From NCBI RefSeq assembly GCF_036370855.1, contig NC_088102.1, positions 71,867,601-71,931,600 of the forward strand: 64,000 bases of DNA, given 5' to 3'. Positions 32,831-47,095 of the stretch are shown piece by piece (the first letter of the stretch is position 1; each line of letters starts with the position of its first letter). The stretch comes from Dromaius novaehollandiae. Taxonomy: Eukaryota > Chordata > Aves > Casuariiformes > Dromaiidae. The notes under the pieces were generated by a model. That model was not told where the DNA came from and did no database searches. It saw only the letters and a program-made list of their open reading frames with translations. Made by a program: the position numbers and the translations under genes.

Positions 32831-35800
32831 ATTTGAAGCGCAGAGTGTCTTGTTCAGATCCTAGGGTACCATTAAGCTACTCAAAGGAAAACTTAGGCCA
32901 GACTGTTTGTGTGCTGCTCCTGCTGTATGTAGGCCATTCCCCTGCACTGGGAAAGAGCATTTGATTTCTGTGCTAATTTGCACTACCCAGGGGCTGAAAA
33001 TGCAGTTGTATAGGTCCAGCATTGTCTCAGCCACACTGCTTTTTTTCTTCCAGTGATGGCAGAAGGGAACAAGAGGTGTAAAAGTTCCTGCAGAAGCACC
33101 CAGATTCTTACCTCAGTCATGCTCTGGGGAGCTCCTTCCAAAGCCAGGTGACACCAGCTTCTGTCTATGTTACGTCTCCCAGTAGTCAGAATTAAAACAT
33201 GCACTTTGGCATGAATCTCCTTGGGTCAGATCCTCGTCCTGTTCAAATCAGTGGCACAAACCTTTTATTGATTGAGGTAGGAGCAAGACTGCACCCATGA
33301 AGACAAGGGCAAAGCAGCAGAACTGGGTGCTAAGGAGCAGCCAGGCAATTGACTAACCAAATGTTTCTGTGCTTAATCTACACAAATCAAATACCCACCC
33401 ATTTGTTTTTCCAAATTTGCTTCGCATAATGGAATGTGCTCATCACGTATTTGTTATAAAGCTTGACAAACATACCAACCTATAGGTACCCTAGTCATGA
33501 TGAAAGCATACCACACAAAACCCTTTTCTGTACACATAGGAATAAAAGGACACATTTTCTGATATTTAATTATACCTGCCTTGTGCAAAGGTCTGGAAAT
33601 AGAAAATCCAACAGGATTTAAAGGAAAAATTGCTAAGTGGAAAAAAAATCACCTGGATGCAGGTGGCATGGCAGACGAGGGTCACACCCCTGTGTTTTAT
33701 CTTCCTTTCTTCTTGTGGTGGTCAAGGACCACTACAAAAAGAATAAAAAATATTGGCACAGCCAGAGGTAGCAAAGACCGGGAGTATAGATTCAGGACAG
33801 ACTAGCACAGCCAGCGGGAGGTGCTCCTTCCCCCAGCTGTTTAACCGTGTTCCCACCACAGGTCAGCAGCCCTTCAGCTATGGCCCTACAACTGTTTGTG
33901 ACACTGAGCTGTAAAACCAGAGGACTAGCCTGATCTGTGCGGAAAGTAGCCCTACAAAATGGTTGTTCTGGTGAAGGTGTTGATTAGGTGGTGGCTGCCA
34001 TCCATGGCACAGGAACAGGTTACGTTTCTGTTTATCCTGACAGCATGGTATGGTCAGACACTGCTTGGGACATTTTGCTGGAGTGAAGAGCACTTACCAT
34101 ACAAGTAAAAATAATAAGAGTGTTTTACTACTAATAATACAGTTAGAAAACATGAATTAGCAATATACATATGATAATAAAAACAAATTCTTGAATTCAT
34201 TTCAGAGTACCACCTGAAGTTTTACAGACCCCTATGGTCACAGACTCCAGGATGGCTGTTAGTGCTTGCTGGGAATCAGCTGACCCCCCTCAACCTGGAT
34301 TTACATCCCAAAAGGGCAGGACAGTTGCATTTCATTTTTCCAGTTCAAAATAAAATTGTCCATAAACTTTTTCTGATTGGATAATCAGATACTCAGATAT
34401 TTCTGCTGCTGTCAGTCCCTCGCTGTGTGGTGAATGTAAGAGATATCTGTAATCTTCAGACAATTCCTTCTTCTCAGTTATTCCCAGGGTCTGAATGGGA
34501 ATTGTGGCTTATGCTGGTGACTTGATATAATGACAGATTTGCTCCATGCTGAGCTGATACAAAAACCCAAAGTGCATCGGGCCCTGACCTCAGCGTGTTT
34601 TTTCTAATCAGTAAAACCTTTTCCAGTCTGTTTGCACTGTTTGGAGAAGCCAGGGCATGACATAGTAAAGCCATTGATGACATTTGCCAGACATAAGATT
34701 GCTGGAGCTTTTAATTATGAGGCCCAGTCCTTTTGAAACAGGATGAGCAAGGTGGATGAAAATGGCATTAAAAATTTAGAGGAACACATATTTTGAGGAG
34801 CTCAGTTAGGGTGTTGTTTACTCTGCAAGGAAGAAACCTTTGTTCTCAAGCCATCATAGGGGTGTCTGCCGCCAACCTGATTTAAAAGGCTGATCCCGAG
34901 AAGCAAGTTAGCCTCTTGGGATTTCAAACTGAGGTATTTTTACAGATAGGACTGTATTGGTCCATGGCCTTTTTTGTGTTCCTAAGCAGGCAGAAACAGT
35001 GTACAGACCAAACTGCAACCGCAGTGCTACATTCCTCAAGTGCTAGTCAGCCCTTTTAGTTGCAATGTGAACAGCTTTGAGCTGTGGGAGAGGGAGTGAG
35101 GCTTGGGATAGGGGGGACATGTTCATTTGTTTCTACGTGTGGGAACCAAGCAAACAAAGTTGGCCTACAGGAATTACCACTGTGGAGCAGGATGATTCCC
35201 CATCTAGCTTAATGCCTGTGTCCCATTTTGACCGGCATCCGCTATTGCTGGGAAGACACAATGAGCTCAGTGGTGGTTTTCTTCCTTGCCTGGAGGAAAA
35301 TTTCTCTCCTCTGCTTAGCAGTTAAGAGATTTCCTACAGGACACAGCACTTCACAGCAGCCCACTGGGACTATCTTCATAATGAACATGGGGCCAAAGCT
35401 GCCAGGTAGCAAGTAATTTAGTGCCTTAAACATTAGGTATCATCTCCACACAATCCTTCCAACTATTCCTATTTGCATCCTGGGAAAGTCAGCTCGGCCC
35501 AGCATTCCCACTGAAACACCCAAGTGGTGAATGACACATTTGAGTGGGTAAGGATCTCTTACACAAAACCTTTCAACTCAAAAGGCCTGCTGGTCTCCAG
35601 CACAGCTTATGTTTCCCACCATGTTTCCCTCAATGAGAAAGGCTCTCCTTTCTGCTGAACTGATATCCCTTCCCCTCCCTGTGTTGTGGTTGCTACTCTC
35701 TAAATGCTTCTTCTCCTAGCGATGGCTGTATTTTCATGGTGCACACTGTCCTGAGCTTGTGGAGCACCTCCTGGGATCTCACTGACATTGAGGCAAGGAG

Positions 35801-36904
35801 GCTGATGAGGCCCTGGGTGGGTGCACAGTATCGAGTACCTGCTTGTGCCCTTCTGCGGGGGAAAAGGATGTTCTTCTATCAAAGCTGAGCTGCTAAAATT
35901 GTAACTGTCATTTGGGAAACTGGCTCTCCCTCTCCTCATCCAGCTCACCGTGCAGCATTCCTCCCATGATAACTCATCAGGGGCGTTTCCTCCACACGGC
36001 TTCCTGGACACAGGCCAAGGAGAAAGCTGAGCACTAGCCCCCACATTGTGGCACTCACTGAGAAAAACCACCGTGACAGGTAACTCTACAAGCACAGAGT
36101 TACAGAAGCCACATTTCCTCCAGACTTGTGTCCCGTGGTGAAAGCGTTTTTTTTTTTTTTATTTCTTTCTCTGGTGGGTTGCAATCACTCTGCAGCTATT
36201 TCTTGCCCCAGGCAAGGAATTGGGGGTATCTCCTCTGTTACCAGGCCTCTCTTGGGAAAACTGAATTACCTCCAAGGTCTCTTCCTTGCTGTCAGACTTG
36301 GCTCCAACTGACATGGCTTCAAAGTATGTCGTAGGGCTGGTGGGGAGACCTACTATACGCATGCACTTTAACAAAATGATCTCACAAGCTCCATTATTTT
36401 AGAGGACAGGCTGCCTAGATGGATCTCACACTACTAGTGCCATTCCTGTAAGACACATACATCCAGCTGATGTGTCCCAGCTAAATGATCAGCACCTGAA
36501 CTGATTCCATCATTTAAAAAAAAAATGCTTAAAGACTAAAATCTTGAGACAAATGAAACTAGATGTTCTTTTAAAGTAATAGTCTGTCCATGCAAGAGAC
36601 TTTCGGGGTTCAGTTCCCTTCTAAGCCCCAAGATACATGGTCACCAGGGCTGAGTTGGCAGCGTGGCAGATCCCAAAGCACGGTTCAGACGTCCTCTCCA
36701 TATTCTGGCAGCAGAAACTCGGGAGTGTCCTAGGACCACACGGGCAATTTCCAGGTCAGGCACGCAGCACCCGCAGGAGTAAGGACAAGCGTGCCTTCTG
36801 CCATATGGTCACTATTTCCTCTGGCTTTTGAGCAGCAGGAGAGGCGCAACCGTGGACTGTGTGAAGAGCCTCAGGGGTTTCTAAAGGCATCTAAAGGGAC
36901 TGGA
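32831..36904. other. TMEM80-EPS8L2 intergenic region
   Basis: I find no exon, RNA gene or well-preserved mobile element here. A 14-base T run lies at 36147-36160. Text at about 33225-33300 (GGTCAGATCCTCGTCCTG, AAATCAGTGGCAC) resembles an ancient amniote interspersed repeat, but not strongly enough to name. Distal enhancers cannot be excluded by reading. Confidence 0.6.
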
Positions 36905-37660
36905 CCTATTTGCCCCCGCCCTCCCCCTCACGATGCCTTTCCCCACCGCCAACGACCAGGCTGAGGCGGCAGGCAGGAGCGAAGGCGGAGGAAAAACAAC
37001 CCGCGAGCCAGCGCGGCGCTGCGGAGAAGGGCGCCGGGCTGCACAAAAGGTGCCTTGTTCCCCCACCGGGCAGTCGGGGCCCCGCGTCCCCTCCCTCGGC
37101 GGCGATGGAAAACCCAGCTCAGCGCGCTCCTTAGCCGCACGGCCCGGCGCTGCCCCGAGCCCTCCCTCGCCTCGGCTCGGGCGCCCCGCGGCCCGGAGGC
37201 GGCCGAGGCCCCAGGTCCCCAGCGCCTCGCAGGGATGCGGCCGCCCGCCGGGGCCGCGGGCTCCTAGTTACACAGTAACCTGTTACTCCGGGTCCCAGCT
37301 CCACCTCTCGCAGCCTCCACATCCCTCCCCTCCTCTGCTCCGCTCTCCTCTGCCAAGAAACCTCTGTCACCTGCTCTCAGACAGCCGGGCGAGCGGCACC
37401 GGGAGCGGAGCGAAGCCAAGGGCGCCGGCACCCCCGGGGCTGGGCCGGCGGGTGGGCTTTGCCTCGCTCGCTCCTCCGTCGGGGCTGCGAAAGGCGCTGG
37501 GGCGCCCAGAGTCCGGGCAGAGCGCTCGGCAGGCAGGGAGGGAGCTGGGCTGCTGGAGGATGGCAGCAGGACTTAACTAGGAGGGCACGGCTAAGCGGGA
37601 GAGGAAATACAGGCGCCCGGGACACCGCCGGAGACGGGAGAGGCTTCTCAGCACCGGTAA
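36905..37660 (+). promoter_or_regulatory. EPS8L2: CpG island, probable EPS8L2 promoter and non-coding first exon
   Basis: This is a second block of GC/CpG-rich sequence in otherwise unremarkable DNA. It ends with CTCAGCACCG/GTAAGTCTCT, a strong splice donor whose exon would end at 37656. The next plus-strand coding exon I recognise is EPS8L2 exon 2 at 61713, which begins with 21 non-coding bases, so an upstream leader exon is required. Open frames across the island show no known domain. Linking island to gene is inference from order, strand and splice signals. Confidence 0.6.
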
Positions 37661-38880
37661 GTCTCTCCTCCTTTCAAACCCGAACAGCTCACACGCACAC
37701 CCCCTTTTCCCCACGTTTGCCTGCTTCAAAAGCCTGGTTAATCCAGCTGCAGAGGGAGTATGCTCAGAAAGGGGAATGTGGCTGGGAGGACGTAAACTGC
37801 GTAGTTGATTTTAAAAAGGGGAGAAAAGAAGTAATTTTTCCAGTCTTTTTTTTTTTTTTTTTCTGGGTTTGTTTCCCGTTCTTGTACTTCCCAGCCGGCC
37901 CAGATCCAGTAGGTGACACTTTCTTGGCAGCAAAACGTCCGTCTGGCACAGAAGGGGATTTTTTTTTTTCCTTTTATTTAGTGAAGTCTGGAGACGGTAG
38001 TTTCAAGCAGCAGTTTGTTTGCAGACCTTGGGGTTTTCTCCTTTTGGGACGCATGCGGAAAGCATTTTTGCCGTTTCCCCGCTGAGGTCCTGCCCTAATT
38101 GCTGCTTTCAGCGAGCGCTCGCTGCCTGTGACCTTGGCAAAATTTGTTACCCTATTTCCAAATCGAGGGAGGGCTCGTTCTGAGCTGCACCATTCGCCTC
38201 CCAGGCTCCCCGTGAGCCTTAGTCCCTGTTAATGGCTTTGAGTGCAGCTCTCCTTTCCCCTTTCACTTATTTGACTGGGAAATGCCAGTGCAAATTGCAC
38301 AGGGGAGAAGCCTTCGGGCCGACAGGTTTGACTGATGTTATTTTTAAATACTGGGAATAACTGTGAGACAACACAGTAGTAAAATGCAATGATTGCCTGC
38401 TGTAATTAGGGCAATGAGGAGTAACGCTTCCATTGCTGGGCCGCTTTGAAGTGCTACGTGAACCAAGCCGTATATGCAGGGACCTGATCCGTTGGTGGCT
38501 GCCTGTCCAAGAGCTCTACTGCTTTGGTGGGATCCCCCCCCAAAAAGGACTTTTTCGGAGTTAAAGAAATGTCAGCAAGAGGCTCAACCCTCAGCTGATG
38601 CGCAGCATCCTGGCTGGCTGAAGGGGAGACCCACGTGGGTTTTCACCAGCGCGGCATCACATTCCCAGCACCATTTCGTTCACTGATCAAGTTGTTTGGT
38701 TGAGAAGGGAGAAAAAATAGTCCTTCACAAATGTAAAGGGGAGGCAGCAGGATGAAATCCAGGAGCCCTTTAAAACACTGCTTTGAAGAGAGGCTTGGGA
38801 TCCACGGTGGGAATGTGTCTGAGACGTGGCAGATGCAATGCCAGGCATTGCTTCGCCCTGGTTAAACAAGGTTTGAATTG

Positions 38881-38926
38881 GATGGCACTAACTGGTGATG
38901 GCACTAACTGGGATGACACTAACTGC
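38881..38926 (+). repeat. short tandem triplication (about 15-bp unit)
   Basis: GATGGCACTAACTGGT, GATGGCACTAACTGGG and ATGACACTAACTG follow each other directly. The third copy differs slightly. Confidence 0.85.
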
Positions 38927-40004
38927 TTGGCTCCCCTGCGAGGTCTGCAATCAGACCTGGCCTGAACCTGCTACTAGTTTCCGCTGCTGGAGCATTAGGA
39001 AGCAAGGCTGGTTGAAGACCTGTCACTCTTTAGGCTGGCTCCCAGCCACCCAGTATGCGCAGAAATCTGGACAGGGTCCCAGTGCAGGATCTGGTCCAGC
39101 ACACTTTGCAGGGCAGGGCGGGTTTGTCATAATACAGGTTAGAGGGACTGGAGGCATCTTCTGCTACCTGAGAAAAAGTTGAACACCAGCATCATTGAAA
39201 AGAAGGAGGTAAAGTCCCGAGGAAGAGACGACAAGCTGTAAAAGACAGCAAAGCACTGCTGATGTATGTGTGTATGCAGGCACGCCTAGCTGTTTACTCG
39301 GTGTAAAACAATTTGCCGATACGAGCTTGCAGTCTTTGGCTTTCTGTCCCCATGCTGGTTACTGCCCAATGTGAGGATGGGCAAGGTGGAAAACACAGAG
39401 GCACGTAACCTGGCCACTGCACAATGTTAGGAGGAAATGTTTTCTGGGCAACAGGCTCTGGGTCACAGACATAGCCAGGCTCTCTACTTTGGTGCCCGCC
39501 GTTGTTGACTGCAAACAACTAAACATCAACTGGAGTGACAAAACCTGGCATGGAGCCCAGTGAAGCAGTTCCTACAGATAGTTGCTTCTAGGGCTTCATC
39601 TACCTGACTCTCCATGGATGTAGGTGCCCCGTCTGTACGGACCAGCTTGTCGAGTCAGGCAGTAGCTCGCTTGTGCTGCAGCACATGTGCGCCCTGGTAC
39701 AGCACGGAGAAGGCACTGTTTGCACTAATGTTGACAGCAGACACCATTTTGTAGGGCTGTCCTGCTGTGGCTGTCTGCCCAACTTCAGCCAAGGGCATGA
39801 AAAGCCAGGGAGGAGTTCGGAGGAACCCAGATCAGCTAGCGCCGCTCCAGCAGAGTATCTGGGCTGTATGTCCAGCGGAGGAGACCCTGCTGATGGATGG
39901 TCTCAGGGCCAAATCTGCCAGATGTGGATGTTGATGTTAGCATCTGACCCTTGACTAGATGGCCCTTAGTGTGCTGGAAAACAGAATGCTTTTTTGCAGC
40001 ATCA

Positions 40005-40060
40005 TAGGATAATTCAGGTTGGCAGCGTAAATTCGTAGGGACAGAGATTCAGAAGACACC
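40005..40060 (-). mobile_element. CR1 LINE 3'-tail scrap
   Basis: ATCATAGGATAATTCAGGTT followed by GGCAGCG resembles the antisense CR1 tail (catagaat...ttcaggttggaaggg). It is very short and the limits are approximate. Confidence 0.45.
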
Positions 40061-40335
40061 CTAATGCTCTAAAGGCCTCAGAAGGTTTCAGTCCTTCTGG
40101 TGGACAAAGGAAGGAGTGAAACAGAGAAAATATATGCGTTGGCTTGTGTGGGCTTGAGAAACATCCATATAAAATAAGTCCGGGTGCAATGCCTGAGTGC
40201 GTGGGGGGTATTATTCCCTGAGGGTTGGATCCTGGGGTGCTGCTTTGGAGCTGTGTCTCTGTCACACTCTCTGCTTTCTTTCTCTCTTCCATGCTGTGGT
40301 ATCCCTCTAAGTGTTAAGTCTGGGAGGTTTTGCGG

Positions 40336-40423
40336 TTTTGATGGAGACGTAGCCATATTTTTCTTGTGCAGGGCCAAAGTTTTGATGGAGACGTAGCCGT
40401 ATTTTTCTTGTGCAGGGCCAAAG
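40336..40423 (+). repeat. 44-bp tandem duplication
   Basis: Two adjacent 44-bp copies (40336-40379 and 40380-40423) starting TTTTGATGGAGACGTAGCC differ at one base (CAT versus CGT). This is a recent local duplication or an assembly artefact. Confidence 0.95.
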
Positions 40424-43400
40424 TCTGGCCTTACGTTGACTTCATGTAACAGCAGTCAGCAGTACTGCTCTTACCTCCAGGGAAGCTGCTAGAGCATGGC
40501 CTTTAGTCTATGAGTTTGTTGTGACTGGCAATAAAATTAATCACTTGCTAAAGATACTCAAGCCTAGCATCTCCCAAACAGAAGTGCCAGGGAAAGTCTG
40601 CCGACTTCCCAGAGATGGTGTGCCATGCTGCAGTAAACCTGTCTCAGCAGTCCAGCCCAGAAAGGTGCCCTTCCCGGAACAGCAACTGGCATGCAGCCCC
40701 GGGCAGATCTAGCAGCACAGCATGACTTTTCCAACAAGGCCTTCTGAACCGGCCTGCTTTGGTCAAGGTTCAGCAGGTGCCCAGAAAAATAGCCACCCTC
40801 CTACCTAAGAGGTATCCAAGCCTCCCCCTCGGAGCTGGGAGGAGAGTGGTAGCTTCCAGAAACCCTCCTAGCTCATCTGACTATGCCGTGGGGCAGTCCT
40901 CTGCATGATCAGAGACGGAGCGAGGCGGTGCAGAAAGCCTGAGCAGCGGGGAGCAAGATCCAAGGAAGCCTAGCAGACCTGAGATCACCATTCAGCTCTG
41001 CTGGATCGCTGCCCTGCCTGCTAGACCACACTTTTCATTTGTCGGGGTTAGACCAGAGAGAGAGTTCAGTCTTCAGGCCCTTTCAGCCTTCAGCTTCTCC
41101 ACCAAGCCTGTGATCATGGCAATGGTGTGGCCAAGGGGAAGGAGCATTAGAGATTTCATGTGCCCTGTTGTGTAGCTGGGAGGCAGTGACCAGCAGCTTA
41201 CCCTACTTGCTTGCAGTGGGTTTGAACTGGCAACCTCAGGGCAAAATTGCACTGTCACTCATTCCCTAAAAATTTAGTTGCTGTGCATCAAATCACTGTC
41301 AAGAGGGGGTTTAATGGGATGTCCTAGAGCTGGTCAGGCGAATTGGTATCGTTGCACTGATCCCACAGGAACAAGGCCACCTCTGCATATGACTCGAGAG
41401 CTCTACCTCTCCAAAAAAAGCAAAAAGCTTCCCTCTGCCTGGGCTGGAGCAGGCCCCATTTGCAAGCTTGAAATGCATGATGCCAGAGGGTTTAACCAAA
41501 AAAGTCCCAATGTTTTTGTTTCCTGGTAATCCAGATAAATCAGGAAGAATCACAATTAAGAAGGGAGGGAAAGGCGTGTAGCTGAGAGCTGGAGCAGTTT
41601 GGAAGTCTTCCCCATTCACCTGCACTGCAATTCCCCAGGAGAGCCCAGCCCTCGTTCCCATTCATTCAGTGCTCCCCAGGGCGTTTCTCGCCGTCACCAA
41701 GGCTCCATTGACGAGCGGAGCCAAAGCTTCCCAACCCTTGATGTCAGTGCCTTCTGGACACTTTCTTCCTCTTGCTGACTCAGCGGCCACACTGGGCTTG
41801 TTGTGAGGATGGAGTCGGCTTCCAGTGGCTGCTGCTCTTCTCATCAGCTCCCCGGCTAGGCAAGACTGCCCTGGGGCTGTTCTCAGCTGCACTTCTGGTT
41901 GTGGGGCAGGGGTAGGAACAGCAAACCAAAGGCGGGGAGTCACATGCTCTGCCTGCTCGACTGCTCTGGACCAGGCACCAAAGAGGCCAGGCAGGCTCCT
42001 TTGGCCCCGAGTTGGTTTAAAGCACCAAATGAAGTGGTTAGGTGACTGTTGCTGCAGGTACGGTTAGATCGGGGCACTCCCCCATCTGCACAAGGCAAGA
42101 GGCTGATGGTGGAGACTGGAGTTGTTCTGTGTTGGAGTGAGGGGCAAGTGCAGTTCTGGCTGGGATCGCAGGTGTCAGGATGCTCCATGCCCTTTCGTCC
42201 AGCACTGCCTACAACAGGGTCACAAATGAACTCCCCCACCACAAGCATCTTCCGCAATGGTTTTTCCTTACCCTGTTGAGACAGGCGTCTTCATGGGCCA
42301 GACATCCTCATTTCAAGTGCCACACTGCCACATCCAGCCCATGGTGAGTGCTTCAGCCAGTTGAGGCATTAACCCACATATTTACCTCTCCTCTCCTACT
42401 CCCCAATAAGCTCATCTCAGGCATTTGAAATGGGATAGAGGAGCTATCCAAAAGCTATGGCAGGAAGGGAGCCGCTGACATGATTTTGCAACAGCCCTGG
42501 CTGTCCCATCGGGCAGGTTCAGCACAGATGTGTCCTCATGGCCCACAGGCCTCTATCCTAGCCTTGCCATAGGTGAAGGCAGCTCCTTTGATGGCCAGTG
42601 GTGTAGTCATGCTCTGCATTTGGTGGGCTGGGGTCTTTGGACATGAGTTTGGAAAGCACTAGCAAACACTGTCTTTCTTTTGGGCTCTAGCTGGAGTATG
42701 GGCCCAAAAAACCTTTTAATAATTTGAATTTGTCTGAATTTTGTTCTTCCTGCTTCCTTTTTCTTTGTTTTTCACTGTCTTATCAGTCTCAGTCTGTCCA
42801 GATTTATATCCTACAAAGGTAAAGTGCAGGCCATTTGAAGGGCAATAAACCAAAGTTCAGCCACCCAGCAGTAATGCTCACCATAGCTGAGCAATTCAGA
42901 AAGTGAAATACTGCCGCTAGCAGGACTGCGATTAAGATCAAGGGAACAGGCACAGTCCGAGTCAACATTGCCCTCCCCCAGACTGTTTATGTGCAGCTTT
43001 CCTTTTACCGAAGGTGCCACAAAGTGGGAACAATCTGGGAGCCGATCACTGTAAGAGCCCCTGCAACGCATGCTTTAGCGAGGAGCTCAGTGCTGCTCGA
43101 TGCCCCTCACTGTGGTTTTCTGACAGGCGGGACAAGGGGCTTGGGCGGAAGGGAGAAGGGGCTGGAGCTACCACCCAAGTGGTAGGTTCTCCCATGTTCC
43201 CCCACTGAGGAATACTAACCAGAACCTCAGCACTGACCCACTTCATTTCTGTGGACTTGTCTTCGTCTACCAGCAATTCCTCACTGACTTCTTTGGGGGC
43301 ACTTCCCATCCTACCGCTCCTGCCGGGAGACTGATGGCAGTAAGGAGGGCTCTGATGGGTGCTGCTCCTTGATCCAGGTGTTGTCACAGGGACTCAAGGA

Positions 43401-46400
43401 GACTTGGGGCTTAGACCAGAACTGAGACTTGTGGACACAACATCCTCCAAACCAGGTTTGAAGCTCTTACTGGTAACGGTACGGAGACATAAGCAGTGGC
43501 TCTGCCTTTGCTCTTTTTGTGCTGTAGATAAACAACGAGGCATCCATTCACCTGAGCCTGAGACACTCCTTTCACCAGTAAATTCACTTTATAAAAACAC
43601 TGGGGAGAGAAGATGAGAGAAAGGCAATTGCACCCACGACAACCCTTAATAAATCACAGGCTGGAGCCTGCTCTTATTCCTGACACTGCTGCCTCTTAAT
43701 TATAGCTGTGTTCATCTGAGGAGACAGAGTAGGAGAGACAGGCTTTATGCATAAGGGAGCACTAATTAAAATCTCTCTGTTCCCTAGAAGATATTCATGC
43801 TTATCCCTGGGGAAGAAGTGAATGGACTTGTCTCTGGACATTGCCACAGGTTGTTCTGTAACATTGACTTTCATACAGCAGGCAGCTCATCTTGTTTTCA
43901 GTGCCTGGTGCTTTTGGCTTTACTTCTAGCTTGAGATATGGGACTTTCAAAACTCTCTGAAGAAGGGAGAGGGATAAGATGTATCCAGATAGCCTGTGCA
44001 GATGTGAGTGGTGCTTGCTCAGTGCAAGGCTAGGTATTAGCGGATGGCTCCTTGGCTGGTGAACGCTGACCACAGTGGAGTTTTGCCAGTTGCCCCCTGC
44101 TCAGAAGCCAGCTCTTAGTATCTGACACTAGACAGGACTCCTCTGCTGGACAGGCTGTCCCAGACTGCACTCAATGCAACTCTGAGAGGACAGCCTCTGG
44201 CTAGAGTTAGATGGACCTCGGCCGACTTGATCCATGCTCAGATCCATGGGAGAACAGGCATGCCGCTCAGGCTCACAGGGGAAGGAGGCTTGTACCACCA
44301 GGCACCAGCATGCGAGCATCCCTAGCTGATCTCCGGGTGGGGTTGGTACCTGATCATGCAGGCAGGTGCGCTGCTGATTCACCCTTAGTTTTATAACACC
44401 CAAGAACACAAACCCTTCCAAATTGCAGGAGGAGGGAAGTATTTTTGAGCTATGGAAACTGCAGTTTGCTACACTGAACTCAAAGGGCTGATTCTCAGCT
44501 GGTGTAAATCAGCATTTTCCATCTGGCCTTGAAGTATTACAAAAACAGTGAACCCTGGCTGGTGAAGGGAGAGTCCAGTCCAACATCCAGGCACATGCTC
44601 ACTCCAAGCAGGCAGGACTCAGATGAAGCCAGTGCTGGTTAGATGTGAATAATCTGGGGGGAGTGTTGGTTTTTTTCTTTTTGAAATAGAAGCGGTGGGA
44701 GGGAGAGTAAAAGTGACATGAAAGGCTCTGTAGGACTGTCAGGTTTGTTGCTACTGTCAGTCACTACTGCTTGAAAGAAAAGAAGGTAAAGTTTCACCAG
44801 CTGGAAAAAAAAAAATTACCAGAAAGCTGCAGCTCAGCCAGACGAGCTGCAGCACTAAACTGGGCAGGAGCAGGTTCAACAGGATAAATTGAGAGTAAAT
44901 GTACCAGGGCTGTGCTCATTGCCAGTCTTTGCCAGTAAGAGCAGGTAACACCCTAGGTGTGGTTGGGCTGTCAGCTGACTGAGCAATCCTCTCACATTCC
45001 CACTGCTCTGCAGTGTCTAGTTGGATTTTAAAAATAAAGACAAAAGGATCATCTTATATATGATTAAGCTATGAAACTTCCAGTACTCTTCATTTGGAAG
45101 AGAGAGACCGCCGAGCTGCTGTTATCCTCAAGGTCTGCAATACTGCCGGTGGCATGGAGACAGTGAATGAGAACAGTTGTTTACTGATAGCAAAGCTGGG
45201 GGGCATCCCATGAAAGTGTCAGCTGGTAAGTGCAAAGCAGACAAAAGATGGTTGTACACACCATGCAGAGTCAAGCTGCAGAGTATCTTGCCGCAGGATG
45301 TTGAGGATGTCAAAAATGTACACGGGTTGGACAAAGCGTGGTCAGACAGAATTCAGGGATGAAAAAGCCTACCGGGAGTTCTTAAACCCTATTATTAGAG
45401 TCTCTATTAGAGTCTGGGAGACTGTTTGAAGAGAACGTCCCTGTGTGCTGGTCATGTTCTTGTCCTCTCCCCTGTGAGTCCACTTTCGGTCCCTCTTTGA
45501 GACAGGATGCTAAATGGACAGATCTGTGGTCTGATGTGGTACAGCCGTGCTTATGCTCTCAGCCTGCCACCTGAGCAGGAACTGAGCACAAGTGACGGGA
45601 GAGGTGACACACTAGTGCATGTCCAGGCAGCTGTCTCTGCTGCCTCCATGCCGAAAGGGAGGCTGAAAGGTAGCGGACAAGCTCCAGCCCCAGTGGCTGC
45701 TCAGTGGAAAGAAATGTCATGCAAGTTTAATTACAGCCTAGGAAGTGAGGACTGAGAGGGAGGCTGCATGAAATGAGCTGAGCAGTCGAAGCCCGTCTGC
45801 CACAGTCACATGCAAGCTGGACCAAACAGGTCCCCAGGACATCTGCTCTGCATTTGGCACAAGGCCAAAGACACTCATACTCTCTGTCCCCTCCACTAAG
45901 ACCTCGTATGCAAACAGCCAAAGGTTGGAAGAACTGTCTAAGGTTAGAAGAATGATCTAAAGCACAGGGAAAGAGTGCAGGTGAGATGTAAGCTATCCCC
46001 ACCCTTGGCAGTCCCTTGGATGGATTTCCCTTCCAAGACTGCTGGTGTTTTCCCTAAAGCATAGTGTGTGACTCTGACTCCAGTGTGATCTGTCCTTGGC
46101 CAGAGGAGTGCATAGAGCGGCCAAGATGCTGCAGGCAGAGGCCACTCCCCACTCCAGGGCTGGCTGGATGACTTCATTCAGATCCTCTTGTCTCTGCATC
46201 TTGTCCCCTGACAACCCAAGCTAAAAGAGGACCTTGTTAGCTGTGGAGCAGCTCATGACACCTGACTTAGTAGTAGACCCACACTAATCTTTTGCCAGTT
46301 GTTAGTCCTCCAGGGCAGGAACGATGAGGACCTGGCTGGGGAGCCCTAGGAATAGAACATGTTGTAGCCAGAGTGAGCCCCACTAACCAAGAAGCGTCAG

Positions 46401-47095
46401 GGCTGTGTATGCTGAAAGAGCATCTTGTTGAAATGTTGGCAACATCCTGTCTTGAAGATAGCTGTGGGCAGGAAGGCTGCTTCCCCACCAAATTCAGGCC
46501 AAACAGGGCTATTACTGAAAGGGCTAAAAATTACATGTACTTATGTATATTCATCTACAGCTGAGGAAGAGCTGTGCAGGAGGACTGGCTAGCAGGGCTG
46601 CATCCCTGCTGTCAGGAGAGCTGGTGTTTGCTGAGGTGGAGGATAGAGGACACCAGTTTCTCCATTGCTGTGCCTTTTACTCTCATGCTCCCTCTCTCTC
46701 TCAAAATCTCGTGTGTTCCTGTGCTGGTGGGGCTACCTGTCCCCTTCCTCCAAAAAGACCTTCAAGAATGTGGCAGGTCCTTAAATGTGCAAGTTTAAGC
46801 ACAACCCTGCCTCTGCAAACCCTTCCTCTCTCTGGAGGTGACCCAGCAACCTGCAGCTGATTTAGGCATCAGCATGCCCTAAAGAGAGGTGATCCGGTGA
46901 GGAGGGTTCTACACTGTTTTAAACCACAGGCTGTGGTAAATGGCATTCCTAACACCTCTTTTGGCTGTAGGAGAAACCAACTGCCTTGTTTTGGCATGAC
47001 TGTGTGCCATCCTCCAACGCCAACACTTGCAAACATTGGTTGTCCACTCTGGCTTAAAAGGGCTTTCTTGCTCCTTCCTTCTCTCCCCTTTGAGG

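Noticed and set aside
36933-38085. 215- and 208-codon open frames in the second CpG island
   Set aside because: GC-driven, low-complexity, and overlapping each other in different frames. No homology or internal splice logic beyond the single donor at 37657.
44480-44530. GGCTGATTCTCAGCTGGTGT and following text, resembling one arm of an ancient amniote inverted repeat
   Set aside because: The matching second arm is not present nearby and I cannot name the family with confidence.
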